Shown here: piece after piece, positions 42,836 through 51,959 of the stretch
Layout: each line of letters begins with the position of its first letter
Numbering within the stretch: the first letter of the stretch is position 1
Source of the DNA: Lachnospiraceae bacterium A2
GTDB lineage: Bacteria > Bacillota > Clostridia > Lachnospirales > Lachnospiraceae
Direction of reading: 5' to 3'
Length of the DNA: 64,000 nt
Assembly: GCA_000403315.2 (NCBI GenBank)
Contig: KE159640.1
Location: forward strand, 134,790-198,789
Position numbers and translations under genes: made by a program
The notes under the pieces: model-generated
What the model saw: the letters and a program-made list of their open reading frames with translations, nothing else
What the model was told of the DNA's origin: nothing
Databases searched by the model: none

Positions 42836-44601
42836 TAATATTCCGGCAGGTATTCTTTTAATATGTAAAATGGCGCATTGCCCATTTCCATCAGGGCGGC
42901 ATGGAATTTATAGTCGCTGTAATCCTCTTTGAATTTCTCTTTTGCATATTCCTTCAAATTCAGGAATTCTAAATAGCCAATATAATATTTCAGGTAATGG
43001 GCAGGTTCTTCCACTATCAACTGGTAAATCTGCTGGATCGTAGCTTTGTCTGCAATCTGGTAGGACGCAAAGAAATCTATAGTATCCCGCAGGGTCCAGC
43101 CGTCATAGTGGATGCCCATGTCAGCGGTGGCATAAAGGCTTAACAGGGCAGACTGGTTTTTTTGCAGGAAGGCGGATACGTCCTGTTCCACATCTGCATA
43201 GTAATAGGACTGCATTTCCACATAAGTTGCCCAGCCCTCCACATAGCCGCTGCTGCCAAACAGGCTGCGGATCGGCTCCAAGCCGCAGCTTCGTTCCATA
43301 ACATTCTGGTAAAGATGCCCCGGAAAGCCTTCGTGTGCAAGGGTGGTATAAAGCTGGATTTTTTCATCACCCTTTGACTTATTGATGTAAATGCAGTTCT
43401 GGGAAACATCGTCAATAGGGGGCGTCAGGTAAAAAGCCGGAGCTGTGTATTCCTCCAGGGAAGGGTGCACTTCTTTTACCTGAAAAGAAACCTCTGGGGG
43501 CGATGGGAAATCCTGCTGCATTTTCCTCTGCAAGTCTTTCAGGATTAATTCTGGTTCTTCGGTTGGGAGCTGGTAATTGACGCACTTTTGCCCAATGTCT
43601 GGATGGTTTTTGGCAATTTGGGCTAACTCTGCCAAATCCTGTTTCCGCTGGGCTTCCGTCTGTGCCTGCATTTCCTCCACGGACATTCCAGATCCGGTGG
43701 TGTCTTTTACCAAATATTCATAATACTCCCTCCCTCCTTTCAGGCCGCAGAGCCCGCCGGAATTTTTCCCGGAACCTTTCAGGGCAGACAGTTCTTCCGC
43801 CAGCCTTTGGTAAGCTGGCACCATCTCGCCTGTCACAATCTGGCGGTTTACCTGTTTATACTGCTCCGCCTGCTCGGGCGTAAGGAACCCGGCTTCATCC
43901 ACCCTGTCGTCAAATGTGGACAGGAGATAATTATTAGCTGGGTCCTGGGTGAAGCTCCTGCATTGCGCTACCACGTCATCCACAGCAAAATCTGCCATAA
44001 ACAGGCCTTTTTCCGCCTTTATCCGTTCCAAATCCATGATTTTCCGGAATAACGCAGGGGTTTCCGCCATCAGTTCCAAATAGTCCTGTACATCCTTTTC
44101 ATCATAAAATTTATATTCCGCCAAAAGCACCGGAAGCTGGGACTGGAACCCGGTGGAAGGCTTTAAAATTTCCTGGTAAAGGCTGAACTTCCCCGCTGGA
44201 AGCTCCTGCAGGATATAATCCTCCAAAATATCATAAGCCATCTGCTGGGAAACTGGCAAATCCTTCTTCCGGAACCGCTTCAGGTTCTTTTTCCAGTTTT
44301 CCAAAACGGCTGCTGCCTCAGTATCCCTGCCCGCAGAAACATTTCCATAGGTAACCTTGTAATCTGTAATCCCATAATTTTCAGGATGGGCAAGGTTATA
44401 GTGCATATTCAGGGTGCTTCCCGTAACCTCCGACCGGAAAATCTGGTTCAGGTAGGCAGAAAATTCCTCCTTGCTCCCCCCGTTCCCGCCGCATCCCGCC
44501 AGCAGGATAAAAAACGCTGCCAGCGCCAGCAGCCGTATTTTGCCACGTATTTTTCCCTTCCGTAACCTGCATTTTTCCCAAAAAATTTTTGTTTCCATCA
44601 T
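42832..44601 (-). CDS. DUF885 family lipoprotein, putative metallopeptidase
   Basis: 589 residues. Lipobox FILLAGCGGN marks a surface lipoprotein. LAHEGFPGHLYQ (about 405) with HEGxxGH metal ligands and YVEGWATYVE about 40 residues on with a third ligand Glu resemble M32-like zinc peptidases. The Ala/Glu-helical body is typical of DUF885. Substrate unknown. ATG ATG doublet at 44601; either start is possible. Confidence 0.85.
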   Translation of the reverse strand: MMETKIFWEKCRLRKGKIRGKIRLLALAAFFILLAGCGGNGGSKEEFSAYLNQIFRSEVTGSTLNMHYNLAHPENYGITDYKVTYGNVSAGRDTEAAAVLENWKKNLKRFRKKDLPVSQQMAYDILEDYILQELPAGKFSLYQEILKPSTGFQSQLPVLLAEYKFYDEKDVQDYLELMAETPALFRKIMDLERIKAEKGLFMADFAVDDVVAQCRSFTQDPANNYLLSTFDDRVDEAGFLTPEQAEQYKQVNRQIVTGEMVPAYQRLAEELSALKGSGKNSGGLCGLKGGREYYEYLVKDTTGSGMSVEEMQAQTEAQRKQDLAELAQIAKNHPDIGQKCVNYQLPTEEPELILKDLQRKMQQDFPSPPEVSFQVKEVHPSLEEYTAPAFYLTPPIDDVSQNCIYINKSKGDEKIQLYTTLAHEGFPGHLYQNVMERSCGLEPIRSLFGSSGYVEGWATYVEMQSYYYADVEQDVSAFLQKNQSALLSLYATADMGIHYDGWTLRDTIDFFASYQIADKATIQQIYQLIVEEPAHYLKYYIGYLEFLNLKEYAKEKFKEDYSDYKFHAALMEMGNAPFYILKEYLPEYY

Positions 44602-44673
44602 AAAAATGCACTTCCTGCGGTATACTCCCTTTATTCTATTCCTTCCCGCTGCCCATTATGCAGAAATATCCGA

Positions 44674-44703
44674 TTGGTAATTTAAGATACTTTATGGTAT
44701 AAT
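44674..44703 (+). promoter_or_regulatory. mgtE promoter with extended -10 inside a repeat
   Basis: TTGGTA, 18 nt, then TGG-TATAAT. The extended -10 box belongs to the repeat that starts at 44696. No M-box magnesium riboswitch motif was found in the 240-bp leader. Confidence 0.6.
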
Positions 44704-44784
44704 ATCATAAGATATTATACTGCCCGAAGCGCAGCGCAGTGGCATTGGCTGCCATAGCTTATCACGAAGTGATTATGGCATAAT
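44696..44784. repeat. ~85-bp repeat, copy in front of mgtE
   Basis: GGTATAATATCATAAGATATTATAC, then a GC-rich centre, then GCCATAGCTTATCACGAAGTGATTATGGC and ATAAT. Inverted relative to the two tandem copies at 48332-48502. Both arms form hairpins. Found in front of mgtE and marR only in this window. Confidence 0.85.
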
Positions 44785-44843
44785 AAGGATAGTTATCAGC
44801 GAGATACCCCAAATCTGAATACTGCAACAAAGGAGGGATTGCC

Positions 44844-46241
44844 ATGGGAACCACAGACAACATGAACTTAGACGACATGGATTTCACCGATATGGAAATT
44901 GAGGAAATCCACCGCCTTGCGGAACAATTACTGGAAGGGCGGAAATATTCCCTGCTGCGGCAGATGCTTAGCAACATGAATTCTGCCGACATTGCCCTCC
45001 TTTTTGATGAAATTGACAAAAAGGAAATCCCCCTCCTGTACCGGCTTCTCCCAAAGGAAGAAGCGGCGGACAGTTTTTCCTATCTGAGCCGCGATATGCA
45101 AAAAACCCTGATAAACACCTTGACAGACCGGGAATTGCGGGCTGTGATGGACGATATTTTTCTGGACGACACCGTAGACATGATTGAAGAAATGCCGGCA
45201 AATGTGGTTGCGAGAATCCTGCGGAACACGGACGAAGAAACCCGGAAAATGATAAATCAGGTGCTCAACTACCCCAGGGACAGCGCCGGCAGCTTAATGA
45301 CAATTGAATATGTAAACATCAAGAAAGAAATGACGGTTGGGGCAGCGATCAGCCGTATCCGCCAGACAGCCGTCAATAAGGAAACCATTTATACCTGTTA
45401 TGTGACAGAAAACCGGAAGCTGATTGGCATGGTCTCTGTAAAAGACCTGCTGATGGCAGAGGATTCCATGCAGATAGAGGACATAATGGAAACGAACGTC
45501 ATCCATGTGGACACCCATGAGGATAAAGAAGAAGTTGCCAAAGTATTCAATAAATACGACTTTCTGGCAATCCCTGTGGTAGACCGGGAAGAACGCCTTG
45601 TGGGTATCGTCACCTTCGACGACGCTATGGATGTTATGCAGGAAGAAAATACCGAGGATATTACCAAAATGGCTGCTATGACGCCCACAGAGGACAGCTA
45701 TTTCAACACCTCCACATTTTCCCATGCCAGAAGCAGGATTGCATGGCTGCTGGTGCTGATGCTTTCTGCCACAGTCAGCGGCTCTATTATCACCCATTAC
45801 CAGGAATCCTTTCAGCTTTATCCCCTCCTTGTTTCTTTTATCCCCATGCTGACCGGAACGGGGGGAAACTGCGGCTCCCAAAGCTCCACCCTAATGATAC
45901 GGGGGCTTGCGCTGGATGAAATTAAATTTAAAGATATTTTCAAGGTGATATTTAAGGAATTCCGCATTGCAATCCTTGTGAGCACAGTGCTTGCCGTGGT
46001 AAATGGGCTGCGGATTTATATTCAGTACAAAGACTTCCAGATGGCAGTTGTCATTGCCATTGCACTGGTTGCAATTGTGATTTTGTCAAAATTTATCGGC
46101 TGCTCCCTGCCGCTGATTGCAGAACATGTCCATTTGGACCCAGCATTGATGGCTGCTCCGCTGATTTCAACAATTGTAGATATCTGCTCTATTTTGATTT
46201 ACTTTAAAATCGCTACTATTGTGCTGCATATTTCGGTCTGA
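44844..46241 (+). CDS. mgtE: Magnesium transporter MgtE
   Basis: 465 residues. N-terminal superhelical domain (about 20-130, IALLFDEIDKKEIPLLYRLLPKEEA), two CBS domains (about 140-265, MVSVKDLLM and AIPVVDREERLVGIVTFDDA) and five transmembrane helices (from ARSRIAWLLVLMLSATVSG) with the pore motif MLTGTGGNCGSQSSTL. Dimeric Mg2+ channel gated by cytosolic Mg2+. ATG 44844 follows AAAGGAGGG. Confidence 0.96.
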   Translation: MGTTDNMNLDDMDFTDMEIEEIHRLAEQLLEGRKYSLLRQMLSNMNSADIALLFDEIDKKEIPLLYRLLPKEEAADSFSYLSRDMQKTLINTLTDRELRAVMDDIFLDDTVDMIEEMPANVVARILRNTDEETRKMINQVLNYPRDSAGSLMTIEYVNIKKEMTVGAAISRIRQTAVNKETIYTCYVTENRKLIGMVSVKDLLMAEDSMQIEDIMETNVIHVDTHEDKEEVAKVFNKYDFLAIPVVDREERLVGIVTFDDAMDVMQEENTEDITKMAAMTPTEDSYFNTSTFSHARSRIAWLLVLMLSATVSGSIITHYQESFQLYPLLVSFIPMLTGTGGNCGSQSSTLMIRGLALDEIKFKDIFKVIFKEFRIAILVSTVLAVVNGLRIYIQYKDFQMAVVIAIALVAIVILSKFIGCSLPLIAEHVHLDPALMAAPLISTIVDICSILIYFKIATIVLHISV

Positions 46242-46313
46242 AACTTATGTAAGATTTTGGTTGCCCTATACTCATGGATATTTACAATCGCTGCCCCTAG
46301 AGCATTTTAAAAA

Positions 46314-46363
46314 AATAGCCGGGACATTCAACTTATTTTTTAAACCTGAATGTTCCGGCTATT
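46314..46363. terminator. Bidirectional terminator hairpin
   Basis: AATAGCCGGGACATTCA pairs with TGAATGTTCCGGCTATT (17 bp, one G-T). On the minus strand it is followed by T7, ending the 49-residue gene at 46418; on the plus strand it follows mgtE by 72 bp with a weak T-tract. Confidence 0.75.
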
Positions 46364-46417
46364 CTAATTATAAAAATTTTATGCCTTATACCTTTGGGAT
46401 GTTGGATTTGCTGTCTG

Positions 46418-46567
46418 TTATTTTATTTCTTTATTATTTGCAAGAATATTTTTCTTTCTAATTTTAAGTTTTTCTCTTTCTTTTTCATCCTTTTCTTTAT
46501 CAATTAATTCATCGATAAAAATTATTAAAGCATTATATACCTCAAACTGTTGATCGCTCATACCCAT
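46418..46567 (-). CDS. Small hypothetical protein, 49 residues
   Basis: ATG 46567 follows AAGGTGGTGAGAAGT. MGMSDQQFEVYNALIIFIDE is amphipathic, and LIDKEKDEKEREKLKIRKKN is a charged helix. A matched terminator (46314-46363) lies 55 bp past its stop. The Glu/Lys spacing suggests a coiled-coil partner protein. No family recognised. Confidence 0.5.
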   Translation of the reverse strand: MGMSDQQFEVYNALIIFIDELIDKEKDEKEREKLKIRKKNILANNKEIK

Positions 46568-46659
46568 ACTTCTCACCACCTTTTCACTGTTATATTGTAA
46601 TATGGCTGTTTCCTATATTATAATGGATAATGCAGTACGTGTAAAGGCTTATTAAATCT

Positions 46660-46809
46660 TAGGCTTCCGCAAAAAAGAACTTCTGGCGGTTTTTGATAAG
46701 GGTTTTCCCGGATGATATCTACAAGTTTCTTCCCTCTTTGTAAAAACTGGGACAGCTTTCATTTTTCCAAATCCTTCAATTCCTGTCCCGTAAAAACAAT
46801 TTTATACAT
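46660..46809 (-). pseudogene. Truncated Txe/YoeB-type toxin gene
   Basis: Minus-strand reading MYKIVFTGQELKDLEK, stop, KLSQFLQRGKKLVDIIRENP, then YQKPPEVLFCGS. This matches the YoeB/Txe ribosome-dependent mRNA endonuclease family (KxLKxLEK ... IIRENPxxxPP). One internal TGA and loss of the C-terminal catalytic part leave it inactive. ATG directly follows the stop of the P-loop gene. No YefM/Axe antitoxin is present. Confidence 0.7.
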
Positions 46810-47490
46810 TTACCAATCCACCATATCTTCTGGAATACATTCATCAATGGTTATATTGCCTCCCTCGACAATGGATTCGGCCATACCTTCAATAGAATTC
46901 AGGTATAAGGTTTCCTGTTTTCCTCCCGCCTCTATACATTCAGTTTCCGTGCCCTGAAAAACATTGCTAAAAAACTGATAACCAGAATTTGAATCTTCTA
47001 CAATAACGACATCTGGTAAAATATATTTGGGAACATCCCCCATCTGATACAAATGGTAAAATTCATTATGTGTCTGTTTCAATGTCCCATATTTCCCAGA
47101 ATTGCGTATGCCATAGATCTCTTCTGCGCTATATGGCAGGGAGGGTATGCTATCCCTTGTAACAATCACATAATAATTATCCGTTTTCTGAATTAAAGAA
47201 GCAAATTCATCTGAAAAAACAAACTTATTTCCTTCATCTATAAATACAATACTATCTTCAATCCTAGCTAGATTTTCTTTCCAATGGGTTCCAGAAAGGA
47301 CAGCGCACGGCTTGCCACAACTTAACTTTATACCGCTTTCGGCCCCATGTTCCTCATATTCCCCAACCATTTCCACAAGTGTAGTTTTCCCTGTTGCGCT
47401 ATCCCCACGGATTACTGTCAGGTTCCTGCGGATTTCAAAATCATAACGGATACGCCTATTTTGAATTACAACCCTATGTGTTCCTTTCAT
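46810..47490 (-). CDS. P-loop ATPase/kinase-like protein
   Basis: About 226 residues. RRNLTVIRGDSATGKTTLVEMVGEYEE is Walker A (GDSATGKT), with DSIVFIDEGNKFV as Walker B. The rest is not assigned. It follows the DUF4869 gene by 12 bp; both form a unit seen repeatedly, to my memory, in Lachnospiraceae accessory regions. I choose ATG 47490 because AAAGGTGG lies 6 nt upstream. Role unknown. Confidence 0.7.
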   Translation of the reverse strand: MKGTHRVVIQNRRIRYDFEIRRNLTVIRGDSATGKTTLVEMVGEYEEHGAESGIKLSCGKPCAVLSGTHWKENLARIEDSIVFIDEGNKFVFSDEFASLIQKTDNYYVIVTRDSIPSLPYSAEEIYGIRNSGKYGTLKQTHNEFYHLYQMGDVPKYILPDVVIVEDSNSGYQFFSNVFQGTETECIEAGGKQETLYLNSIEGMAESIVEGGNITIDECIPEDMVDW

Positions 47491-47502
47491 ACCTTCCACC
47501 TT

Positions 47503-47796
47503 TCAGACATATAGGCCAGCAACCCGTACTAATTCTTCCATATTATGGACAATCTGCTCTGTATTTAATATCTCTATCTCAAATTCTCCTTCTCCAAAAT
47601 CCATAATGTGGCGCAAATTAATGGTAATATCCTGCTGTTTCCCAATTTCCAATATCCATTTTGCACAGTTATCTACATCCAATATCATCTCTTTTGAAAA
47701 TGGATCATTAATCCACGCATCCTCATATACATTCTTAAAATATACAGAGGTGTTGAACACAGCTTCTGGCATATCTCCATAATAAATATGCAACAT
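47503..47796 (-). CDS. DUF4869 family protein
   Basis: 97 residues: MLHIYYGDMPEAVFNTSVYF, YEDAWINDPFSKEMILDVD and C-terminal HNMEELVRVAGLYV are typical of DUF4869. Acidic and probably cytosolic. ATG 47796 follows AAGGAG. Cotranscribed with the P-loop gene. Function unknown. Confidence 0.8.
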   Translation of the reverse strand: MLHIYYGDMPEAVFNTSVYFKNVYEDAWINDPFSKEMILDVDNCAKWILEIGKQQDITINLRHIMDFGEGEFEIEILNTEQIVHNMEELVRVAGLYV

Positions 47797-47856
47797 AATC
47801 CCACATCTCCTTCCATTTGCACCGTCCTAGAGCGTATCTGCCTGATACATTACACT

Positions 47857-48297
47857 TTAGTTTCCATACCCTTTGAAAAACCTGCTCAAGTTCTCCAGCG
47901 CCAATACAAGGGCTTCTTCCTGCCCCTCATCCATCCCCTCCAGCGTTGCCTTCACCATTTCCTCATGGAATTTTTTATGGTGGTTGTAAGCTCTCCCCCC
48001 TTTTCTGGAAAGGGAAATCAAAACCACCCGCCGGTCTTCCTCGCTGCGCACCCGGTTGACATACCCTTTTTTCACAAGGTTATTAATTGCAATTGTCAAT
48101 GTCCCTACTGTCACGGACAATGATTTTGCCACTGCAGACATGCTTCTGGGCTCCCCCTTCCCGATGGCTTCGATAATATGCATGTCATTATTAGAAATGT
48201 CCTTAAATTCTTCTGTAATAATGGCTTTTTCCTCTATATCCATAATTTCATTAAAAAGCTTTACTAAAACTTCGTTAATTGTATGGTAGCTGTCCAT
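47857..48297 (-). CDS. MarR-family transcriptional regulator
   Basis: 146 residues, winged helix: IIEAIGKGEPRSMSAVAKSL, SVTVGTLTIAINNLVKKGYV, RVRSEEDRRVVLISLSRKGG (wing). ATG 48297 follows GGAGGAGG. The frame stays open upstream through the tandem repeats 48332-48493, which would add a meaningless repeated segment; this is rejected. It is divergent from the EamA transporter at 48795, a common regulator-target pair. Confidence 0.93.
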   Translation of the reverse strand: MDSYHTINEVLVKLFNEIMDIEEKAIITEEFKDISNNDMHIIEAIGKGEPRSMSAVAKSLSVTVGTLTIAINNLVKKGYVNRVRSEEDRRVVLISLSRKGGRAYNHHKKFHEEMVKATLEGMDEGQEEALVLALENLSRFFKGYGN

Positions 48298-48331
48298 GGA
48301 GTTACCTCCTCCCAAACTTTTATATCTTTTC

Positions 48332-48502
48332 ATTATGCCATAATCACTTTGTGATAAGCTATGGCCGCCTATGCCACTTCGCTCCGCTCCGGGCGGCATA
48401 ATATCATAAGATATTATGCCATAATCACTTTGTGATAAGCTATGGCCGCCTATGCCACTTCGCTCCGCTCCGGGCGGTATAATATTTATCAATATTATAC
48501 CA
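48332..48502. repeat. Two tandem copies of the ~85-bp repeat upstream of marR
   Basis: Period 81 bp: each copy carries ATTATGCCATAATCACTTTG, a GTGATAAGCTATGGC arm, then CACTTCGCTCCGCTCCGGGCGG. The second ends with GTATAATATTTATCAATATTATAC; read on the minus strand it gives TGG-TATAAT at 48494-48502, an extended -10 pointing towards marR. Inverted copy at 44696-44784. The rest of 48298-48794 holds no gene. Confidence 0.85.
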
Positions 48503-48794
48503 TATCCCCCCTGGAAAGTCCCATATCTTTTTAGCCTGTAACTTTTACAATTCCCAAAAATACTTGGATTCTAAAAAAGTTCCGGGAAATCCTGCAAGGA
48601 ACTGCCACAAAACTGGCAAATTATGCTATGATATTACACGGAACTAATCACAACATTTATTATTCTGCCACATAAAACAGGGTGTAAAACATAAATATTC
48701 TTTCATCAGCAGGATATCCTATCCTGAACCTAAATTTACCACAAAGCCCTTGCATTTTCTATGGGGAACATTTTTAGAAAGGAATATCAATATC

Positions 48795-49667
48795 ATGAAA
48801 AAATATCTTGCAATTACAGGCCTGGTTACTGTAACCATTATCTGGGGAGGTGGGTTTGTTGCCAGCGACATGGCATTAGAGAGCCTCCGCCCCTTCCAAA
48901 TTATGGCTATCCGGTTCCTAATGGCATCTGTCCTGATGGGGGCTGCAAGCATACGGGAACTGAAAGGGATTAATTTCAAGGAACTGCAGGCCGGAATCCT
49001 GATGGGAACTGCCCTTTTTGTAGGCTTTGCCTTCCAAATTGTCGGGCTGCAGTACACTACACCTTCTAAGAATGCATTTTTAACTGCACTGAATGTAGTA
49101 TTGGTGCCATTTATCTCCTTTATTCTCCTAAGGAAGAAAATCAACCGGAAAAGCATTGCAGGGGCAGCCATGGCAATTGTAGGGGTAGGTCTTTTATCCC
49201 TTGAAAAAAACATGTCCCTCAGCATGGGGGATGCATTGACATTAGTCTGCGCTGTAGGCTTTGCTTTCCAGATTTTTTTCACCAGTGAATTTGTGAAAAA
49301 ATACCGGGCTGTAGTCCTGAACTTCATACAGATGCTGACCGCCGTCCTCCTGTCTGCCGCCTGCCTGTTCCTCTTTGGGGAAACAAACTTCCATGTCACC
49401 CCACAGGGGTGGCTCAGCGTCCTTTACCTTGGAGTTGTCAGCACCGCCCTGTGTTACCTTCTGCAGACTGCCAGCCAGAAGTATGTGGATGAAACAAAAT
49501 CAGCCATTATCCTGTCCATGGAATCCGTATTTGGGACTTTATTTTCCATCCTCATCCTCCATGAGCAGGTGACGCTCCGTATGGTCTGTGGATGCATTAT
49601 TATCCTTGCTGCGGTTATTGTATCCAACCTTGCCGATACACAGGAAGTGCAAGAGCAGCCTGAGTAA
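48795..49667 (+). CDS. EamA (DMT) family transporter
   Basis: 290 residues, ten transmembrane helices in two EamA repeats (VTVTIIWGGGFVASDMALE, YTTPSKNAFLTALNVVLVPF and QTASQKYVDETKSAIILSME with VFGTLFSILILHEQ). A drug/metabolite exporter. The ATG at 48795 is preceded by GAAAGGA some 12 nt upstream. Adjacent to and divergent from marR, its likely regulator. Confidence 0.9.
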   Translation: MKKYLAITGLVTVTIIWGGGFVASDMALESLRPFQIMAIRFLMASVLMGAASIRELKGINFKELQAGILMGTALFVGFAFQIVGLQYTTPSKNAFLTALNVVLVPFISFILLRKKINRKSIAGAAMAIVGVGLLSLEKNMSLSMGDALTLVCAVGFAFQIFFTSEFVKKYRAVVLNFIQMLTAVLLSAACLFLFGETNFHVTPQGWLSVLYLGVVSTALCYLLQTASQKYVDETKSAIILSMESVFGTLFSILILHEQVTLRMVCGCIIILAAVIVSNLADTQEVQEQPE

Positions 49668-49758
49668 TAATGCCGTTTTCAAAAGGAACCTCCCCTGCAG
49701 GCAGGACAACACTCTGGAAAGAATGTCCCCGGACCGTCTGCATGGGGCAGGTACCTTT

Positions 49759-51708
49759 TTATGCCATATCTTTAGGGATACTGCTATTAATCAATGCTTC
49801 AAATTCTTGAAATGAACTGCAATTCTTCACCTCCTGCATCATGCCCTCCTCCCCAAACTGGGAAATCAACGCTTCATACAGGAAACGGAATATTTTCTTA
49901 TCCGCCTTATTGATTGCCAGCAAAAGTACCAAATGGACCGTATCTTCCCCCCAAGGGATGCCCTTTTTTGAAATTGCAAGGGCTATGCTGGTCTTGATGG
50001 CATCCATGTCCACGGAATGGGGGATTGCGATGCTCCCAAAAGCCGTTGTTGCAGCATATTCCCGTTTAAATACCTTCTCCTCAAAATCCTTGTTTGTATA
50101 ATTTTTTTCATAAAGCCTCTGGCACAGGCAGGAAATCACTTGTTCCCAATCCCCTATTTCCGGATTAATTAGAGTAAGCCCTTCCTCAAAAAATGTATGG
50201 AAACAAGTCCGCAATTTATAATTGCTGTACAGCATCCCATACTTTACCAAAGCCTCCTGAATCAGATGGTATTGGGAAGATAAATTAAAGGGCATAATCT
50301 TTACCACCGTATACACCTTATGGATGCCCTGTTCTACTGGGATTGTGGTAAAAAGCATTTTAAACCCTATTTCCTGCGTCTTTTCCGTAAAGGATTCCAA
50401 TTCCTCCAAATTATGCACCACACCAATCAGCTTCATTTGGTTCCCAAAGGAAAGCATCAGCTTATTGGAAAGCTCCATACAGAGCCCCCGGTAATCCGGG
50501 CACAGGAGCACGGCTGAAATCTTAGAGTAATTGGCGTTCTGCCGTTCAATTTCCCCGCCAATATGGATGGCAAGGAAGGCTATCTCCTCCTCTGGTACGG
50601 AAATCTGGTAACGCTCCATCAAGTCCAGCCCAATAAAAATTGCCATATCAAAAATTGTTGGGCAGCTCCGCTTAATGGATTCCGTCATGGGGTTGGACGC
50701 AGGGCAGTTAGCCTTTGCCCGGAACAGCAAATTTTTCAGGTGCAGGCAGAATGGCGCCATAAAGCTTTCCCCCGATAAATCCAGCAGGTAACGGTTCTTG
50801 ATTTGCTCCATATAATATTCTGTCAGACGTACAATTTCTTCCCCTGCAAGCGCCTTTAAATCCTGTCCTCCGTCAGAAAGGGAATAGCTTGCGTTTGCTT
50901 TCATAAGCATATAGAGTTCAAACCGCCCAGATTCATTCAAATGGATTTGGAATGTTTCCTCCAAATCATCGCAAAGATCCTCCAAAAGCTGCTGTTCCCG
51001 GCCATGCTCCACAACATAACAGGATGGCTCCGAATCCAGCACATTCCCCGCCAATTCCCTGCCAATCAGTATCAGCAGGTGCAGTACAAGATTCACTGCT
51101 GCAAAATCATTTAAGTAAAAATCATTTTTCTTAAAATCCGATACCACAATCTGGTTCAGCCTGTCAATATCAACCCCCGGAAAACATTCCTTCAACTGCC
51201 GTATATCCATAAAGCTTGCCCCAGATTCTTCATTAATAATATAGCTAATCAGCTTGCGCTTGTCTTTTTCCTTCCCTTTGATATGGACACAGTCATTTTC
51301 ACAGATAAATTCCACCTGGTAAGAGGAAAAAGTTTTGTTCATTCTGGAAATAACAGATTTCACTGTAGAATAACTAATGCAAAGGGTGTCGCATAAATCA
51401 AACAAATCCAACTTGGAGGTATGCCCTAAAATCAACTGCTTTATCATATAAAACGCCCGTTCCTCCCAAGTCTGCGGGATGCTTTCACCTAAGTCATCCA
51501 CCAGCAGGTGGGGAGAAATTTGGCTGTTGAGCAGATAGCCGTTCCGGGAAGAAAAAATAACCCTCCTGCCATACAAGGAATTAATTTCTTTCACATGGTT
51601 TTTTACGGACCTTACGGAAATGGAAAGGGCATTGGCAATTTCTGCGCTGGTCTGCGGCCTGTTCTGTCCTGACAGATATTTCAACAGCTCATTTAATTTT
51701 CTCTGCAT
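49759..51708 (-). CDS. PRD-containing PTS transcriptional regulator
   Basis: 649 residues of the MtlR/LicR type. Helix-turn-helix domains (about 1-150: TSAEIANALSISVRSVKNHV), PRD1 and PRD2 (about 180-390: phosphorylatable His in LVLHLLILIGRE and FLAIHIGGEIER), an EIIB-gat-like domain (about 405-490: AVLLCPDYRGLC) and a C-terminal EIIA domain (about 510-640: SIAIPHSVDM). Regulates by phosphorylation state of the PTS. ATG 51708 follows GGGGGTGG. Divergent from the PTS genes it probably activates. Confidence 0.93.
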   Translation of the reverse strand: MQRKLNELLKYLSGQNRPQTSAEIANALSISVRSVKNHVKEINSLYGRRVIFSSRNGYLLNSQISPHLLVDDLGESIPQTWEERAFYMIKQLILGHTSKLDLFDLCDTLCISYSTVKSVISRMNKTFSSYQVEFICENDCVHIKGKEKDKRKLISYIINEESGASFMDIRQLKECFPGVDIDRLNQIVVSDFKKNDFYLNDFAAVNLVLHLLILIGRELAGNVLDSEPSCYVVEHGREQQLLEDLCDDLEETFQIHLNESGRFELYMLMKANASYSLSDGGQDLKALAGEEIVRLTEYYMEQIKNRYLLDLSGESFMAPFCLHLKNLLFRAKANCPASNPMTESIKRSCPTIFDMAIFIGLDLMERYQISVPEEEIAFLAIHIGGEIERQNANYSKISAVLLCPDYRGLCMELSNKLMLSFGNQMKLIGVVHNLEELESFTEKTQEIGFKMLFTTIPVEQGIHKVYTVVKIMPFNLSSQYHLIQEALVKYGMLYSNYKLRTCFHTFFEEGLTLINPEIGDWEQVISCLCQRLYEKNYTNKDFEEKVFKREYAATTAFGSIAIPHSVDMDAIKTSIALAISKKGIPWGEDTVHLVLLLAINKADKKIFRFLYEALISQFGEEGMMQEVKNCSSFQEFEALINSSIPKDMA

Positions 51709-51789
51709 GGAACCACCCCCTGACATCCGCCAATGGCAATGTTTTTCTTTTTATTATAGGCGGAAAAGAACGCCAAAACAACTCAAAAA

Positions 51790-51807
51790 TTGCACCCTTC
51801 GGTGCAA
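51790..51807. promoter_or_regulatory. Hairpin/palindrome between the PRD regulator and the PTS operon
   Basis: TTGCACC-CTTC-GGTGCAA, 7-bp perfect arms, on the minus strand followed by T5. Could be the PRD regulator's DNA site or an attenuator in its own leader. Confidence 0.4.
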
Positions 51808-51959
51808 AACCCTGTCAGCCGCCCCTGCACCGGACAGTGCAAAAGATAAGTTGAGGGAACCTTAAAAATCATGGATAATAACAGTAACAAGACGGGTGCG
51901 CACCCCGAAGGAACTCCCGCACCGCGGAACAATACTAACACAAAAAGGAGAAACTGATT

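Noticed and set aside
44602..44843. M-box magnesium riboswitch upstream of mgtE
   Set aside because: None of the conserved M-box motifs are visible; the leader is mostly the dispersed repeat.
48298..48492. N-terminal extension of MarR with a repeated segment
   Set aside because: The extension is translation of the tandem 81-bp repeats; the ATG at 48297 has a strong ribosome site and fits family length.
48332..48502. Possible CRISPR array
   Set aside because: Only two units, 81-bp period, no distinct spacers and no cas genes; a third inverted copy shows it is a dispersed repeat.
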